From contig JALLAZ010000272.1 of assembly GCA_036939755.1 (NCBI GenBank), forward strand, positions 1 to 19,015: a stretch of DNA of 19,015 bases, written 5' to 3'. The stretch comes from Stephanodiscus triporus (lineage: Eukaryota; Bacillariophyta; Thalassiosirophyceae; Thalassiosirales; Thalassiosiraceae). Both the position numbers and the translations under genes were made by a program. The first letter of the stretch is position 1. Each line of letters begins with the position of its first letter. Positions 1-9,250 of this stretch are shown here, piece after piece. A model generated the notes under the pieces. It was not told the origin of the DNA and did no database searches. It was given only the letters and a program-made list of their open reading frames with translations.

Positions 1-320
1 ATTTCTAAGTGGGCCTTTGGGGCTACCACTGTATTACTAGCAAAAGCTAGCAAAATTTTTGCAGAATAGCACCCCCCCTACCTTTAGTTGAGACATGAAA
101 AGCATAGGGATTGTTCCCGTGCACTTGAGGAAGATGCCCCTAAAGCATGGGGGCATGGTTCCAACTCCAAGAGGGTCAAGGGGGCTACTGAGAGGCGGAC
201 ACCATGGTCAGGGTGGGTTCAGAAAAACGGCGGGAACAAAAAATTACGTAGGAATTAAGTACAGCCTACGTAGGAATTGAAAGGGAGGGGATCAAACAAC
301 AATTTAATCACTTCAATTCA
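1..320. other. 5' flank without a recognisable gene
   Basis: No coding region is convincing here; the only ATG ORF (95-280) has no family features. Small structures are visible: a tandem CTAGCAAAA pair around 41-57, a TGCCCC/GGGGCA hairpin-like pair near 137-157, and the 12-mer TACGTAGGAATT twice (245-256 and 267-278, period 22), followed by a purine tract at about 279-290. It may be remnant repeat DNA, but I cannot assign it to a family. Confidence 0.4.
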
Positions 321-848
321 ATGAAAGACAAGATAATGGTATTGTTGTGTTGCTGCCTCATCATCGTCACCACTATCACCGTCACTGCCATTGCCATCAT
401 CGCCGTCATCGCCGTCGTCCCCGTAATCGCCGCTACCATTGTCAATTTGATTGTTGTGTTGCTCCGTTGTTGTCCCCGACATCCTCACACATCATCGCCC
501 CCCTCCCCCCCCACCAACCGTGCTGTTGTTCCCCTCATCTCTCTCGCCGTCCAACTCATCATCGCCGTCGCTGTCACTGTCCCTTCTCCTCTGCCGTGTC
601 TATTTGATTGTTGTGTTACCGCCGCCGCCGTCATCGCCATCGTACTATCACCGCCTCCGTTTTCCTCCTCCTCCTCTTCCTCATCACCAACGTCGTCATC
701 CACATCCTGCGCATCCGCGCTCCCATCCGCCTTAACGCTGCTCGTCTCGACGAAGTCGTCTGCTCCGTCATTGTCATCGTTGTCATCCATTGCAACGGGG
801 GAAGATCAGCAGTGCAGCACTGGAAAAAATAATAAAATAATAATATAA
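321..848. repeat. Low-complexity GTC/ATC triplet region; possible acidic ORF on the - strand
   Basis: The + strand is pyrimidine-rich with many imperfect ATC/GTC/GCC triplets. A core TTTGATTGTTGTGTT recurs near 447 and 603, with a shorter relative near 339, so the stretch looks like an expanded imperfect minisatellite. On the - strand, an ATG at 790 opens a 101-codon Asp/Glu-rich frame (starts MDDNDDND, with a run of seven Glu) ending at 485. A second Gly/Asp-rich - frame lies between about 450 and 320. These could be remnants of a disordered acidic protein, or simply the translation of triplet repeats. No fold or motif supports a function. Confidence 0.35.
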
Positions 849-1384
849 TATTATAATATTGATTACCTTGAATCCCCCAGTCCCCCCCCTTCAATATCCT
901 CACATGAATGCGATCCATTGCATTGTATATAATTTAGAGGCATGCCGGGAGAGGGGGAATGATGGAAATGCAATGGGGGGGGTGCGGAGGGAGCGGCGCG
1001 TTTTGATATTTTTCGCGGCAAAATCACAGGTGGGATTCGCTTGTGCGCGATCGGTCAGTGCGGCAAGCAACAATAAACCGACGCACGGCCGCTTGGTGGA
1101 AGGGTGTCGGCTACACGTTTTGCCAAGCGGCTGCCGACTCCCTACAAGATTGGAGGCGTGGGAGGGAGATTTTTTGGCGGAAGCCGAAAACATCATCGTG
1201 CTTTGTGGTTTGCACAATGTTGCGCGGCCAGGAGAGCCGGATCAAAAAATCCGGCAACGTAGGGGCACCCCTAGGGGGAGGCGGCATGCCGCTACGTCGG
1301 CGGATTTATTGATTCCTTCGCCCAAGGGAGGGTTAAAGTGTGCAAGGGTGGGGGGAGTGTGCATCGCCATGATGAGGGGGGGGA
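849..1384. other. Non-coding stretch with hairpins, upstream of the Copia gag
   Basis: Overlapping ORFs on both strands have no family features. Visible structures are a 9-bp inverted pair GCCGCTTGG (1088-1096) / CCAAGCGGC (1123-1131), a perfect 7-bp stem GCCGGAT (1236-1242) / ATCCGGC (1249-1255) with a 6-nt loop, and the 12-bp palindrome GCGGCATGCCGC (1281-1292). A 5' LTR or tRNA primer-binding site would be expected hereabouts for the Copia element, but neither is recognisable. The segment may be an unrelated repeat, or a diverged leader. Confidence 0.35.
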
Positions 1385-1420
1385 GGTAAAACGCGACTTG
1401 ATTTCACGGGAGCAAAAGGT

Positions 1421-2506
1421 GTGCGTGACGTGGAACTCGTGCCTGAATTTTTTTGGTTCCGAAAAATAAATTGGCGGGAAGGCTTTTATGGACCCCCTAC
1501 TAACATGCGCAAAGCTCTGGATGAGAGATGGTACTCCCAGTTGAAGCACCTGCACACCGCCTACCGCAACTTGCAACCCATCCAGGTCCTAAAACACCTG
1601 AACACACAATGGTGTCCGCTCAACATGCATGCCAAGAAGCTCCTCAAGGCCGAGTATTGGAACGAGTGGGACGGCAAAATACACCTCACCGCCTTAGGAA
1701 AATGACTCGACGATGAGCAAATCCAAATCAAGTGCTTCGGAATCACAATCTCCGATGAAGATAAATTGCAATTCTACCTCGAACAAATGTACGCCTGCAA
1801 CCAATTCGATCAGACCCAAATGACGACATGGGAGAACAAACCAGAGGCGGTCAAGGACGACTGGGCAATGGCGAAACAATACTTCAAATGGCCCGTACAC
1901 GACTTCGAAGTGTACGAGCAGAACAGTGGCGGCACGGCAGGAAAAAGCAAGTACAAAAGCGCAAACCACGCTGCCGACACCAACAAAGGCGATGAGCTCC
2001 GCAAGTACATCGCCACAATCGCCGCGGCGGCCGTCGCTAAAGAAGAAAAGCACGACACACTCACCACCAGCATTTGTAACACCACACAGAAGAAAATGGA
2101 TGAGATGGCAGCGCAACTCAAGTCGCTGCACAACGCAGTTGCCAAGCTGACCCTTGCCCTCACGAACAAGGAGAACAAAGGAGGCGGTGGCGGGGGTGGC
2201 ATCTGAGAGAAGAAACCTTACGGCAAAACCCGATGCATGGGCGCCTACTGCTGGTCACACGTCTGGCATCCCTTTGGCGAGAATCACAACAGCGCAACGT
2301 GCAACTTCAAAAGAAGGGACACAAAACCAATGCCACATTCGCCAACATCATGGGCAGCAACCAGAACTGGCCAGCAAGCGATCACACCATGCGAGCCCAG
2401 AAGACACACACGGCGTTTGTGGGAAAATCCAAGCCCACTGCTTGACAGGGGCCGGGGCTGGACGAGACAGAAAATGAAAAGGAGAAAAGTCAAGCAAAAG
2501 CATTAA
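1421..2506 (+). pseudogene. Copia gag pseudogene
   Basis: The same frame is maintained from about 1388 to about 2300. It contains a capsid-like stretch (ALDERWYSQLKHLHTAYRN at about 1516) and the typical diatom Gag block DEDKLQFYLEQMYACNQFD (about 1756-1812). After a polyglycine run (about 2181-2200) comes a cysteine/histidine segment, CMGAYCWSHVWHPFGENHNS-ATC, which sits where these elements have their nucleic-acid-binding knuckle. Two TGA stops interrupt the frame, at 1703-1705 (family members have Arg, so probably CGA to TGA) and 2204-2206. Around 2300 the homology moves to another frame (KKGHKTNATFANIMGSNQNW, to 2445). No credible initiator ATG is seen, so the N-terminus is probably missing or diverged. 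Confidence 0.88.
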
Positions 2507-2559
2507 AACTAAAGCAAAACTTAGTATCTAATTTTTATTCTCTATTATCCGATCACGCC

Positions 2560-3155
2560 CCGCCGACTTGCCCGGTCGACGAGCAAGATGACGACCACAA
2601 TGAAACGGTCAACAACATCAATGAACTAAAAATAGGTGTGCTGAACGGCACAATCCCCTCCGCCTTTGCAGACAGCGGAGCCACATCCAACGTCTGTACC
2701 ACAAAGGGTCACGCCTGTCAAGCATTTATCGGGACTGGCTAACAGTCAGATAAAGCATTTTGTATGCCCAACGGATCAGTGGAGGCAGCCACCACATTGG
2801 ATGCACTCCAGCACAGCCTGAGAGCGCCAGCAAGAGACATCCAAATCGTACTCTCCATCGAACGTGACTCACTGCTCAGAGTATCCAAATTCGTGGCCGC
2901 TAACTACATTGCGATCTTCGACAAGGATGAGGTGAATATTTTCGATGCAAATAATACCAAGGTGATGGTGTTGCGTGCGGCCATACTTTGAGGATGGCAA
3001 TGCCCCCAAACCAAGCTGTGGCGCATTCCCCTTGTCAAGCAAGTCACCACCGCCAACACCGACACAATCTTGCGTGACCGCCCACCGTCTGAATTCCTTC
3101 CCGAGCGCCCCCCACCAACGGAAGCAGTGGCGAACGTGTACAAGCTCAAAAAGCC
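2560..3155 (+). pseudogene. Copia pol pseudogene, protease and leader part
   Basis: Frame 1 begins with an acidic linker (DEQDDDHNETVNNINELK) and reaches the retropepsin motif ADSGATS, with the catalytic Asp codon at 2671-2673. It continues through MPNGSVEAAT and LLRVSKFVAANY to WRIPLVKQVTT. A TAA at 2740-2742 and a stop at 2989-2991 interrupt the frame. Near 3155 the homology passes from frame 1 (VYKLKKPCEL) to frame 2 (SPTKPTWVAAIKNKQ), a frameshift. In an intact element this part would release mature Gag and Pol products; here it cannot be made as one protein. Confidence 0.85.
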
Positions 3156-4530
3156 ATGCGAGCTCACCAACAAAACCAACTTGGGTCGCGGCAATCAAAA
3201 ATAAACAGGTTGCGTTGTGGCCAGGCCTCACAGTAAAAGCAGCCATGGAACATTTTCCGGAATCGGAGGAGGCCACAAAAGGCCTCGGGCAAAAGACGCG
3301 AAGCGGGCTGCGATCGACCAAGAAGACCGGAGGTGCCGACATCACCAATGATGATGACAACGACAAAGATGAGAATACCCTTCACATCAATCCACATCCC
3401 AGGCCGGCCACGCAAATGCGCAAAATATTCTTCGCCGTCTACGACCTCAAAGACGAAGCACAGCTGAAGATGTACACCAACCAGACGGGTCTTTTTCCAA
3501 AGAGGTCGAGCCAAGGAAACCAGTACATCATGGTACTAATCGAACTTGATAGCAACGCAATCCTGGTGGAAGCAATGAAAAATAGAACGTCAGCAGAAAT
3601 GATCCGAGCATACCAAGTCCTAGTAGACAGGCTACGCAGCGCGGGAATCCAACCAAAAATGCACCTACTGGACAACAAGTGCTCATCAGACTTCAAGGAG
3701 AGAATCAAGTTGAACAAGATGAAGGACCAACTTGTACCACCCCACGACCACCAACGGAACATCACAGAAACAGCAATCAAGGTCTTCAAAGCTCATTTTA
3801 TTAGCATTCCATGCGGTTGCGACAAGTCCTTTCCACTGTACCTATGGGATAGATTGCTCCCACAAGCCAAGCACACGCTCAACATGCTACAGCCAGCCGG
3901 TATGACACCCACAGTCTCTGCTTATACATACCTGTGGGGACAACATGACTACAATACAAACCCCTTCGCACCATTAGGATGCAAAGTCGAGGCCCATGTC
4001 ACACCAGGAGTAAGGGAAACATGGGCACCACACACTGCCAGCGGCTATTATGTGGGCAACGTGTGGGAACACTATCGCTGTCATGACGTATACATCAGCG
4101 ACACAAAGAGCATTCGGACATGTCTCACAGTTTTCTTCAAGCACAAGTACCTTACGATGCCAAGTATTACCCCAGCGGATGCACTGATTCTCGCTTTGGA
4201 CAATCTCATGGATGCAATCTCAGGCCTACTCCCCACAAGTACAGTCACACAAGATGCAGTTGACCAGCTCATGATGATCTTCAAGCACCAAGCACAAGAT
4301 TCCATTGATGCTGCGACAGCTCAAAGGGTGCTCATGGAACATGTACAAGCTCAAAGGGTGGTGACGGAACCTCAACCTCAAGCACATGCCTCCCCAACTC
4401 CCACATTCCAGGTTGAAGATAACGACAACAGCGCACCATGCCCACAAGCAATCCCACACATCACAGAGGACAAATACGATTCATCACCAGCAGCTAATAC
4501 CCATCAACAAAGACAAACTCGAACCCTAAC
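3156..4530 (+). pseudogene. Copia pol pseudogene, integrase part
   Basis: A long open stretch in frame 2 carries the GPY-side linker WPGLTVKAAMEHFPESEEA, then the rve core: YTNQTGLFPKRSSQGNQYIM, LDSNAILVEAM, HLLDNKCSS (Asp codon 3671-3673) and RNITETAIKVFK (Glu codon 3767-3769). Relatives have Asp before QTG; here the codon at 3479-3481 is AAC (Asn), so the first metal-binding acidic residue appears lost. This reading rests on remembered family consensus. The C-terminal part (GYYVGNVWEHYRCHDVYI) is well preserved. After about 4200 the frame enters the low-complexity linker toward RT. Confidence 0.85.
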
Positions 4531-5651
4531 GCAGGATTTCATGCTTCAATGCATGGAGATCCCAGGCTATAAGGCACCGTTCACTCCACTACAAGCAGCT
4601 TCCAGAAAGTATCCCCTACAGTTCCTCTGCGACCTCGCCTTTGCAGTCCTTGATGACGAGACAGGTGACCTACTTGAATATTGGCACTTAATGAAGCATC
4701 CAAAGTACAGGGACGTATGGACTAAATCTTTTGGGACAGAGATACGATGCCTAGCCACAACGACAGAGACCATCTTTTTCATCAAGAAAGACGAGATCCC
4801 CCAAGAACGGCGAGGAGACGAGACCTATGCATGCACAGTATGTGATGTACGGAATGGGAAGCAAGACAAGTACAGAACACGAATCACAATGGGAGGAAAT
4901 CTTGTTAATTACCCCGACGACTGCGGAACCCCTACTGCAGACCTACTCACCATCAAACTGCTTCAACAGCATAATCTCCACCCCAAACTCGAAAATCATG
5001 ACACTGGACCTCAAGAATTTCTACCTCATGACCCCAATGAAGTGATACGAGTACTTCCGAATGAAAATCGAGCTGTTCCCCCAAGATATCATCACCCAAT
5101 ATGACCTCACCAACAAGGTAGACCACAACGGCAACGTACACTGCGAAGTAAGGCGTGGCATGTACGGCCTCCCACAGGCAGGGATCATCGCACAAGAACT
5201 TCTTGAAGAGCGCCTCAAAACAGCAGGGTACAGCCAAAGCAAGATAACCCCGGGCTATTTGAAGCATGCATGGCAACCCATCAGTTTTACACTCGTTGTT
5301 GATAATTATGGAGTCAAATACATCGAGAAAGAACACATCATGCATCTGATCAACACATTGAAGAAAGATTATGCGGTCGAAGAAGACTGGGACAGCAAAC
5401 GCTACATTGGGATTACTATGGACTGGGACTACAAGAAGTGCGAAGTGCACCTATCAATGCCAGAATATGTGGAACGCGCCCTGGCAAGGTTCGGACACAC
5501 CATCCCTGACAAGCAGCAGCACCAGCCCCACCAACACACACTCCCCACATACGGCGCCACCATCCAATATGCAAAACCCAACAACACCTCAAGAAAACTA
5601 ATTCATTTAAGAGGTCATAGACTTTTTCCTCTATTATTGACGTGCCATTGA
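4531..5651 (+). pseudogene. Copia pol pseudogene, reverse transcriptase part
   Basis: RT homology begins in frame 2 (KHPKYRDVWTKSFGTEIR, TIFFIKKDEIP, GGNLVNYPDDCGTPTADLL) and jumps to frame 3 near 4965 (STPNSKIMTLDLKNFYLMTPMK). A TGA at 5043-5045 lies between MTPMK and YEYFRMK, where relatives have Arg; this is again compatible with CGA to TGA. Frame 3 continues with RRGMYGLPQAGIIAQELL (about 5151) and FTLVVDNYGVKY. The last block should hold the YXDD-type Asp pair, but the second codon (5304-5306) is AAT, so the polymerase motif is VDN. The strand-transfer region YVERALARFGH follows. Frame is lost again near 5590. Confidence 0.88.
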
Positions 5652-6302
5652 CTCCACCATGCTTACAGCACTGAGCGCCATTGCATCTGCCCAAGCCGAG
5701 CCAATGGAAGAAATGATGGAACGCTGCAAGCTTTTTCTCGACTATGCAGCCACAAACCAAGACGCAATCATCACCTATCATGCAAGCGACATGGTACTGG
5801 TGGTACACAGTGACGCATCATACCTCAGTGAACCCAAAGCACACAGTCGAGCTGGCGGACATTTTTTCCTCTCATCAGACGTCGCCGACCCACTCGACAA
5901 TGGCATGGTACTCAACCTGACACAGCTCATCAAAGCAGTAATGTCATCAGCTGCAGAAGCCGAGCTCGGAGCACTGTACATCAATGCACGCGAAGCCATC
6001 TCACAGCGACAGTGCCTAGAGGAGATGGGCCACAAGCAACCACCCACCCCGATGCAAACAGACAACACCAGCACAGCACTTGGGGTTGTCAACAACAACA
6101 TCCAACCCAAATGCACCAAAGCCATGGACAGTGCCGGGAAGCGCAGCAACAATTCCGATTCTTCTGGCGCCCTGGACCTACAAACAAGGCCGACTACTGG
6201 ACCAAGCATCACTGCGCAGTGCACCACAATAAGAGTGTTATCGAGGCCCTTCGCGCTTCCTTAGCTCGCACACCTGTCCATCCAGCAGCAGCCGCTGCAT
6301 AA
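5590..6302 (+). pseudogene. Copia pol pseudogene, RNase H part
   Basis: Frame 1 resumes with several stops (near 5600-5635) and then a clean stretch from 5659: IDSTMLTALSA, CKLFLDYAATNQDAIITYHA, VVHSDASYLSEPKAHSRAGG, VMSSAAEAELGALYINA and MQTDNT, all typical Copia RNase H blocks with Asp/Glu positions in HSDAS, AEAEL and QTDN. At about 6125-6135 a small deletion removes about seven family residues between KAMD and CREAQ and shifts the frame. The end then reads in frame 3: QFRFFWRPGPTNKADYWTKH, and an alanine tail with TAA at 6300-6302. Confidence 0.88.
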
Positions 6303-6343
6303 ACTTCATACACTGCACACTACATAGAGGTACTGAAAGGGTG

Positions 6344-6610
6344 TGTTAGATATCCTTACCTAGCTACATGGGAATATGGAATTCCCACGTAGGCACATTA
6401 CCTCTACTAGTGCTTTCTGGCACAGTCTCACTATTGGGAAATAGTATTAGCAGCTATTTGCTGCGAATTGCCAAAGTCCCAACTGTGAGCCCAGCCTATC
6501 CATCTCACGAGAGAGCAAAAGCTCATTATCTTGTGCACCAACTTGACAGTAAGACTAAATAGTAATATTCAGTTAGAACACTGTGATAACTCCCTTATCA
6601 ATGTCTAGCA
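6344..6610 (+). repeat. Probable 3' LTR of the Copia element (267 bp)
   Basis: It lies 41 bp after the pol stop and just after a purine-rich GAAAGGG tract (6335-6341). It starts TGTTAGA and ends TCTAGCA, an imperfect inverted terminal pair of the TG...CA type used by Copia LTRs. It contains the palindrome-rich segment GGAATATGGAATTCC. The length is in the normal range. The assignment is by position and termini only, since no second LTR copy is in the window for comparison. ACTGT at 6611-6615 would be the 3' target-site duplicate if the boundary is right. Confidence 0.55.
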
Positions 6611-6877
6611 ACTGTGAGGGCTGCAAAGGAGGTTGAAGGAGGCTGTCAAGGCACTGCAACATGATGAGCAAAGGGAAAGGGATCAATTGCAGAGGAGGAG
6701 GTGATTCTTATTAATGCAGAGCAATTTCATTCTAATATTAAAAGACTGCCAAAGCATTTCTTTGTGCAATCACGTCAAGAACAAGGTTTCATACACAACG
6801 ATAACATATGAGGGTCCAACTCTGTATGACTTAAAATGTTAGTCTGCTTGATCTCATTTCTATAAGTCTCCTTGATC
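6611..6877. other. Spacer between the Copia LTR and PRORP 3' end
   Basis: No gene is clear. On the + strand 6621-6704 encodes a 27-residue charged helix-like tail (RRLKEAVKALQHDEQRE...) ending in TGA, directly beyond the LTR. It could be the stub of a coding region interrupted by the insertion, but it is too short to judge. The rest, about 6705-6877, should hold the 3' UTR and polyadenylation region of the leftward PRORP gene. Confidence 0.35.
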
Positions 6878-9250
6878 TCATTCCAGCATCTTAGCTCTGC
6901 ACCTAACTCTTTGAATAACGATGTACATCTCTTCGTCTGGGACACCCTCCTCTGCCACATGAAGGCCATCCGCAAACCTTCGTTCGTCTCCCTTTTTCGG
7001 TAGAGGTATAACAAACGCATCACCCTCATCATCGCCATCACACTTAACACGCTGGATACGCCTGCTGTAACTATTTGGGTATTGTAAGAACACATCTCGT
7101 CTCTTAAGATCTTTGTTCCATGGACCAAAGCCGAAATGGACCTGATGACGTTCCTTCCACCGCAAGAATGACTCCTGGGCCAACATCTGAAAATGATGAT
7201 CCCTCATTTCGTCATTTGTAATGGCCAAAACGGGTGGCACGCCTTCCTTCCCACCATTAATTAAGGCAGCGTGCATCCAAAACCAATCATCATTCATTCC
7301 CACAGGTGTGCGATAAACCGTAAGTCGATTATACGGAGATTCGTAGCCATCCCATGATTGTATGATTCGATTCGCCCAATCCGGAATGAGTTTTTGTGAA
7401 AAATGCCGTTCGTGCAAGAAGAGAATGATATGCTGTTGTTGGTCATGGGGGCAGGAGGATGACTGCTGCTCCAACAGGTGACGAATGATCCAGTCGATTT
7501 GCTTGTAATCAATGTGCTTGGGTGCGTCCGCAAAATTTTGTTCAAAGTAACCAATGTTCGCTCCGTCAATGACAACATTATAAGGCGGGTGCTCTTGAAT
7601 GAAGTTCTCAAACTGCCTCCAAGCATTAATCCTCCATTGTGAGTTCTTTGTGTTGTTCTTGCCGTGTCTTGGATTGCTTTGACTGTCGCCATTACTTCCG
7701 TTACTGCCGCGAGCACGCTTCTTTCCTTTCCCCCCCCCTTGATATTGGCTGATGTTTCCTTCCACTTGCCCTTCTAGCACAATTGATCGGTTCATATCTT
7801 TCATTGCCGTCCAAGCCGCGTCGGTTAATTCAACCGGCTTGAGCCGATACCGACATTTCACTTTATCGCTACACGCTTTTTCTTCACTCGTGCATTCGGG
7901 TTGGCCCAGTGACAATTCGCCAGTTCGTACATCTACTGTGGAATTGGGATATATTACCCACCCTTGTCCATTCGTCACAGAACCAAGAGATGGATCTTCG
8001 CGAGGGGGCAACGTGACATATTTCAAAGCGGATGCATTTTCTTCCCTGGTGATGGATGAATTCGAACGAAACCACTTAAGTATTACTTCGATGGTGTTCA
8101 GACCGGGGACCAGTACAGAATCGGCCATATCGCTCAGAAGCCGTTCCATAACAGGAGCATCGTTGAGTTCGGTGGCACAAGCCATGATAGCCGAGTATTC
8201 ACATTCTGTGAGAGTAATTTTTGGTGAGATTCCCTCTCCAAAGAGAGTTTCGTTGCGATTTTCTCCTGCTTTTGAATTGGAATAGTTTGGATGCCCAGTG
8301 GATACTCCTCCGCTGTTATCATGCATGCGCTTCCAAAGGTTCAATGCTTTAATCAACCGCTTTTGAGTCTGTGCAGGGCGAAGTTCTGAGCTTACATATT
8401 CGCCACCCACTTCATTGCATGCATCTAACTCGCCACAGTACGCCCGCAACAAGCTGGAATACATTCTCAATTTCACTTTGCACTGTTGAGTTTGTTCGGC
8501 CTCGTCTAAAAACTTTTCGGCGCGGTCAAAATCTCCGGCTCGTGAGGAAAGACGTATCAAAGCTGTGTAAGCTTGCTCAATCAATGGTATATTCAGAGAG
8601 GACAGTAAGAGATGAATATGGCTCGCATGATGAAGTCGTTGTTCGAGAGATATTGTTGATATTGTTCTGCCCGGAGGGTGTTTATTTTTATCTCCCCTCT
8701 CGATGTCGTCGCTTGGATTATTTTTCTTGGGATTCTTAGGAGTGCCCACGTGCACCCCCGTCCTCTCGGCAAAGGTTCCCTCGCACAAATTCAACAATTG
8801 ATAAAAGACCTGAGCCTCCAGACGAACTAGATTGCGCAATGCATCGCGAAACGTTTGGAGTGCCAGGGGTAAATTATTATCGCGGCAACATAATTGTATG
8901 GTGCGGCGCATTTCCAAAACTATTGGTGTTATGTGCTTCTTTTTCTGTCTCTTCTTAGACGGGGAATCTCCTGGGTCAGCGTCGCAGCCCTTGATGGCTT
9001 CGCGAGGACTATCGTGGCCGGTTTTGTAGAAACGAATGTATTGCGCCATGAAGTCCGGATCGTAGTCCAAACTGTCGATCTTCGTGGCTGATTTGGCTGA
9101 CATTTCAGTGGGCTGAATTTCTCCAGCTGGTCCGTCAGCTGTCACTGCTGCTGTTGCTGGTGGTGGTGCAGGTGGTGCTGGTGCTGGTTTTGGGCTACCA
9201 TCATTATTATTGCTCATGACAACACCGCCGACCGGAAGGAAGCCCGACAA
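6878..9250 (-). CDS. PRORP: Protein-only RNase P (PRORP), PPR plus NYN metallonuclease
   Basis: A single uninterrupted 790-codon frame. PRORP cleaves the 5' leader from precursor tRNAs without an RNA subunit. The C-terminal NYN domain (about residues 535-730) shows the complete signature: VIDGANIGYFEQNF with Asp562, MNDDWFWMHAAL with Asp654 and Asp655, TNDEMRDHHFQML with Asp680, then FLRWKERHQVHFGF. These four Asp are the metal-binding residues known in the family. Helical, PPR-like repeats occupy about residues 105-390 (YTALIRLSSRAGDFDRAEKF is the clearest). The central linker has Cys453, Cys460 and Cys466, candidates for the structural zinc site. The N-terminus is Ala/Pro-rich and disordered, with a basic cluster SKKRQKKKH at 98-106 that could be a nuclear signal. 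No clear transit peptide is seen. A second ATG at codon 12 is an alternative start. The gene is divergent from the F-box gene. Confidence 0.95.
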   Translation of the reverse strand: MSGFLPVGGVVMSNNNDGSPKPAPAPPAPPPATAAVTADGPAGEIQPTEMSAKSATKIDSLDYDPDFMAQYIRFYKTGHDSPREAIKGCDADPGDSPSKKRQKKKHITPIVLEMRRTIQLCCRDNNLPLALQTFRDALRNLVRLEAQVFYQLLNLCEGTFAERTGVHVGTPKNPKKNNPSDDIERGDKNKHPPGRTISTISLEQRLHHASHIHLLLSSLNIPLIEQAYTALIRLSSRAGDFDRAEKFLDEAEQTQQCKVKLRMYSSLLRAYCGELDACNEVGGEYVSSELRPAQTQKRLIKALNLWKRMHDNSGGVSTGHPNYSNSKAGENRNETLFGEGISPKITLTECEYSAIMACATELNDAPVMERLLSDMADSVLVPGLNTIEVILKWFRSNSSITREENASALKYVTLPPREDPSLGSVTNGQGWVIYPNSTVDVRTGELSLGQPECTSEEKACSDKVKCRYRLKPVELTDAAWTAMKDMNRSIVLEGQVEGNISQYQGGGKGKKRARGSNGSNGDSQSNPRHGKNNTKNSQWRINAWRQFENFIQEHPPYNVVIDGANIGYFEQNFADAPKHIDYKQIDWIIRHLLEQQSSSCPHDQQQHIILFLHERHFSQKLIPDWANRIIQSWDGYESPYNRLTVYRTPVGMNDDWFWMHAALINGGKEGVPPVLAITNDEMRDHHFQMLAQESFLRWKERHQVHFGFGPWNKDLKRRDVFLQYPNSYSRRIQRVKCDGDDEGDAFVIPLPKKGDERRFADGLHVAEEGVPDEEMYIVIQRVRCRAKMLE

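Larger units (their letters stand above)
1385..6610 (+). mobile_element. Decayed Ty1/Copia LTR retrotransposon (diatom-type), 5' end missing
   Basis: Gag, aspartic protease, integrase, reverse transcriptase and RNase H occur in the Copia order (integrase before RT) on the + strand, followed by a probable 3' LTR. Block motifs match diatom Copia elements: YCWSH...HNSATC in Gag, ADSGATS in protease, TGLFP and LDN in integrase, GMYGLPQAG in RT, and WRPGPTNKADYWTKHH at the RNase H end. The reading frame is cut by TGA at 1703, 2204 and 5043, by TAA at 2740, by further stops near 5600-5635, and by at least five frameshifts. No 5' LTR homologous to 6344-6610 is found upstream, so the 5' boundary is only the first base from which the Gag frame is open. 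The element cannot make its proteins. Confidence 0.93.

Noticed and set aside
321..848. 175-codon + strand ORF rich in Val, Ile, Ala and Ser
   Set aside because: It is a translation of imperfect triplet repeats with a hydrophobic run by composition; no domain, and several overlapping frames are equally open.
859..1389. 176-codon + strand ORF upstream of gag
   Set aside because: No family feature, overlapped by a - ORF of similar quality, and crosses hairpins and G-runs.
1703..5045. In-frame TGA codons as selenocysteine or a variant code
   Set aside because: Other genes in the window use TGA normally as a stop or not at all, and the element also has TAA stops, frameshifts and lost catalytic residues; decay explains it better.
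7752..8285. 177-codon + strand ORF
   Set aside because: Antisense to the PPR part of PRORP, with no independent motif.
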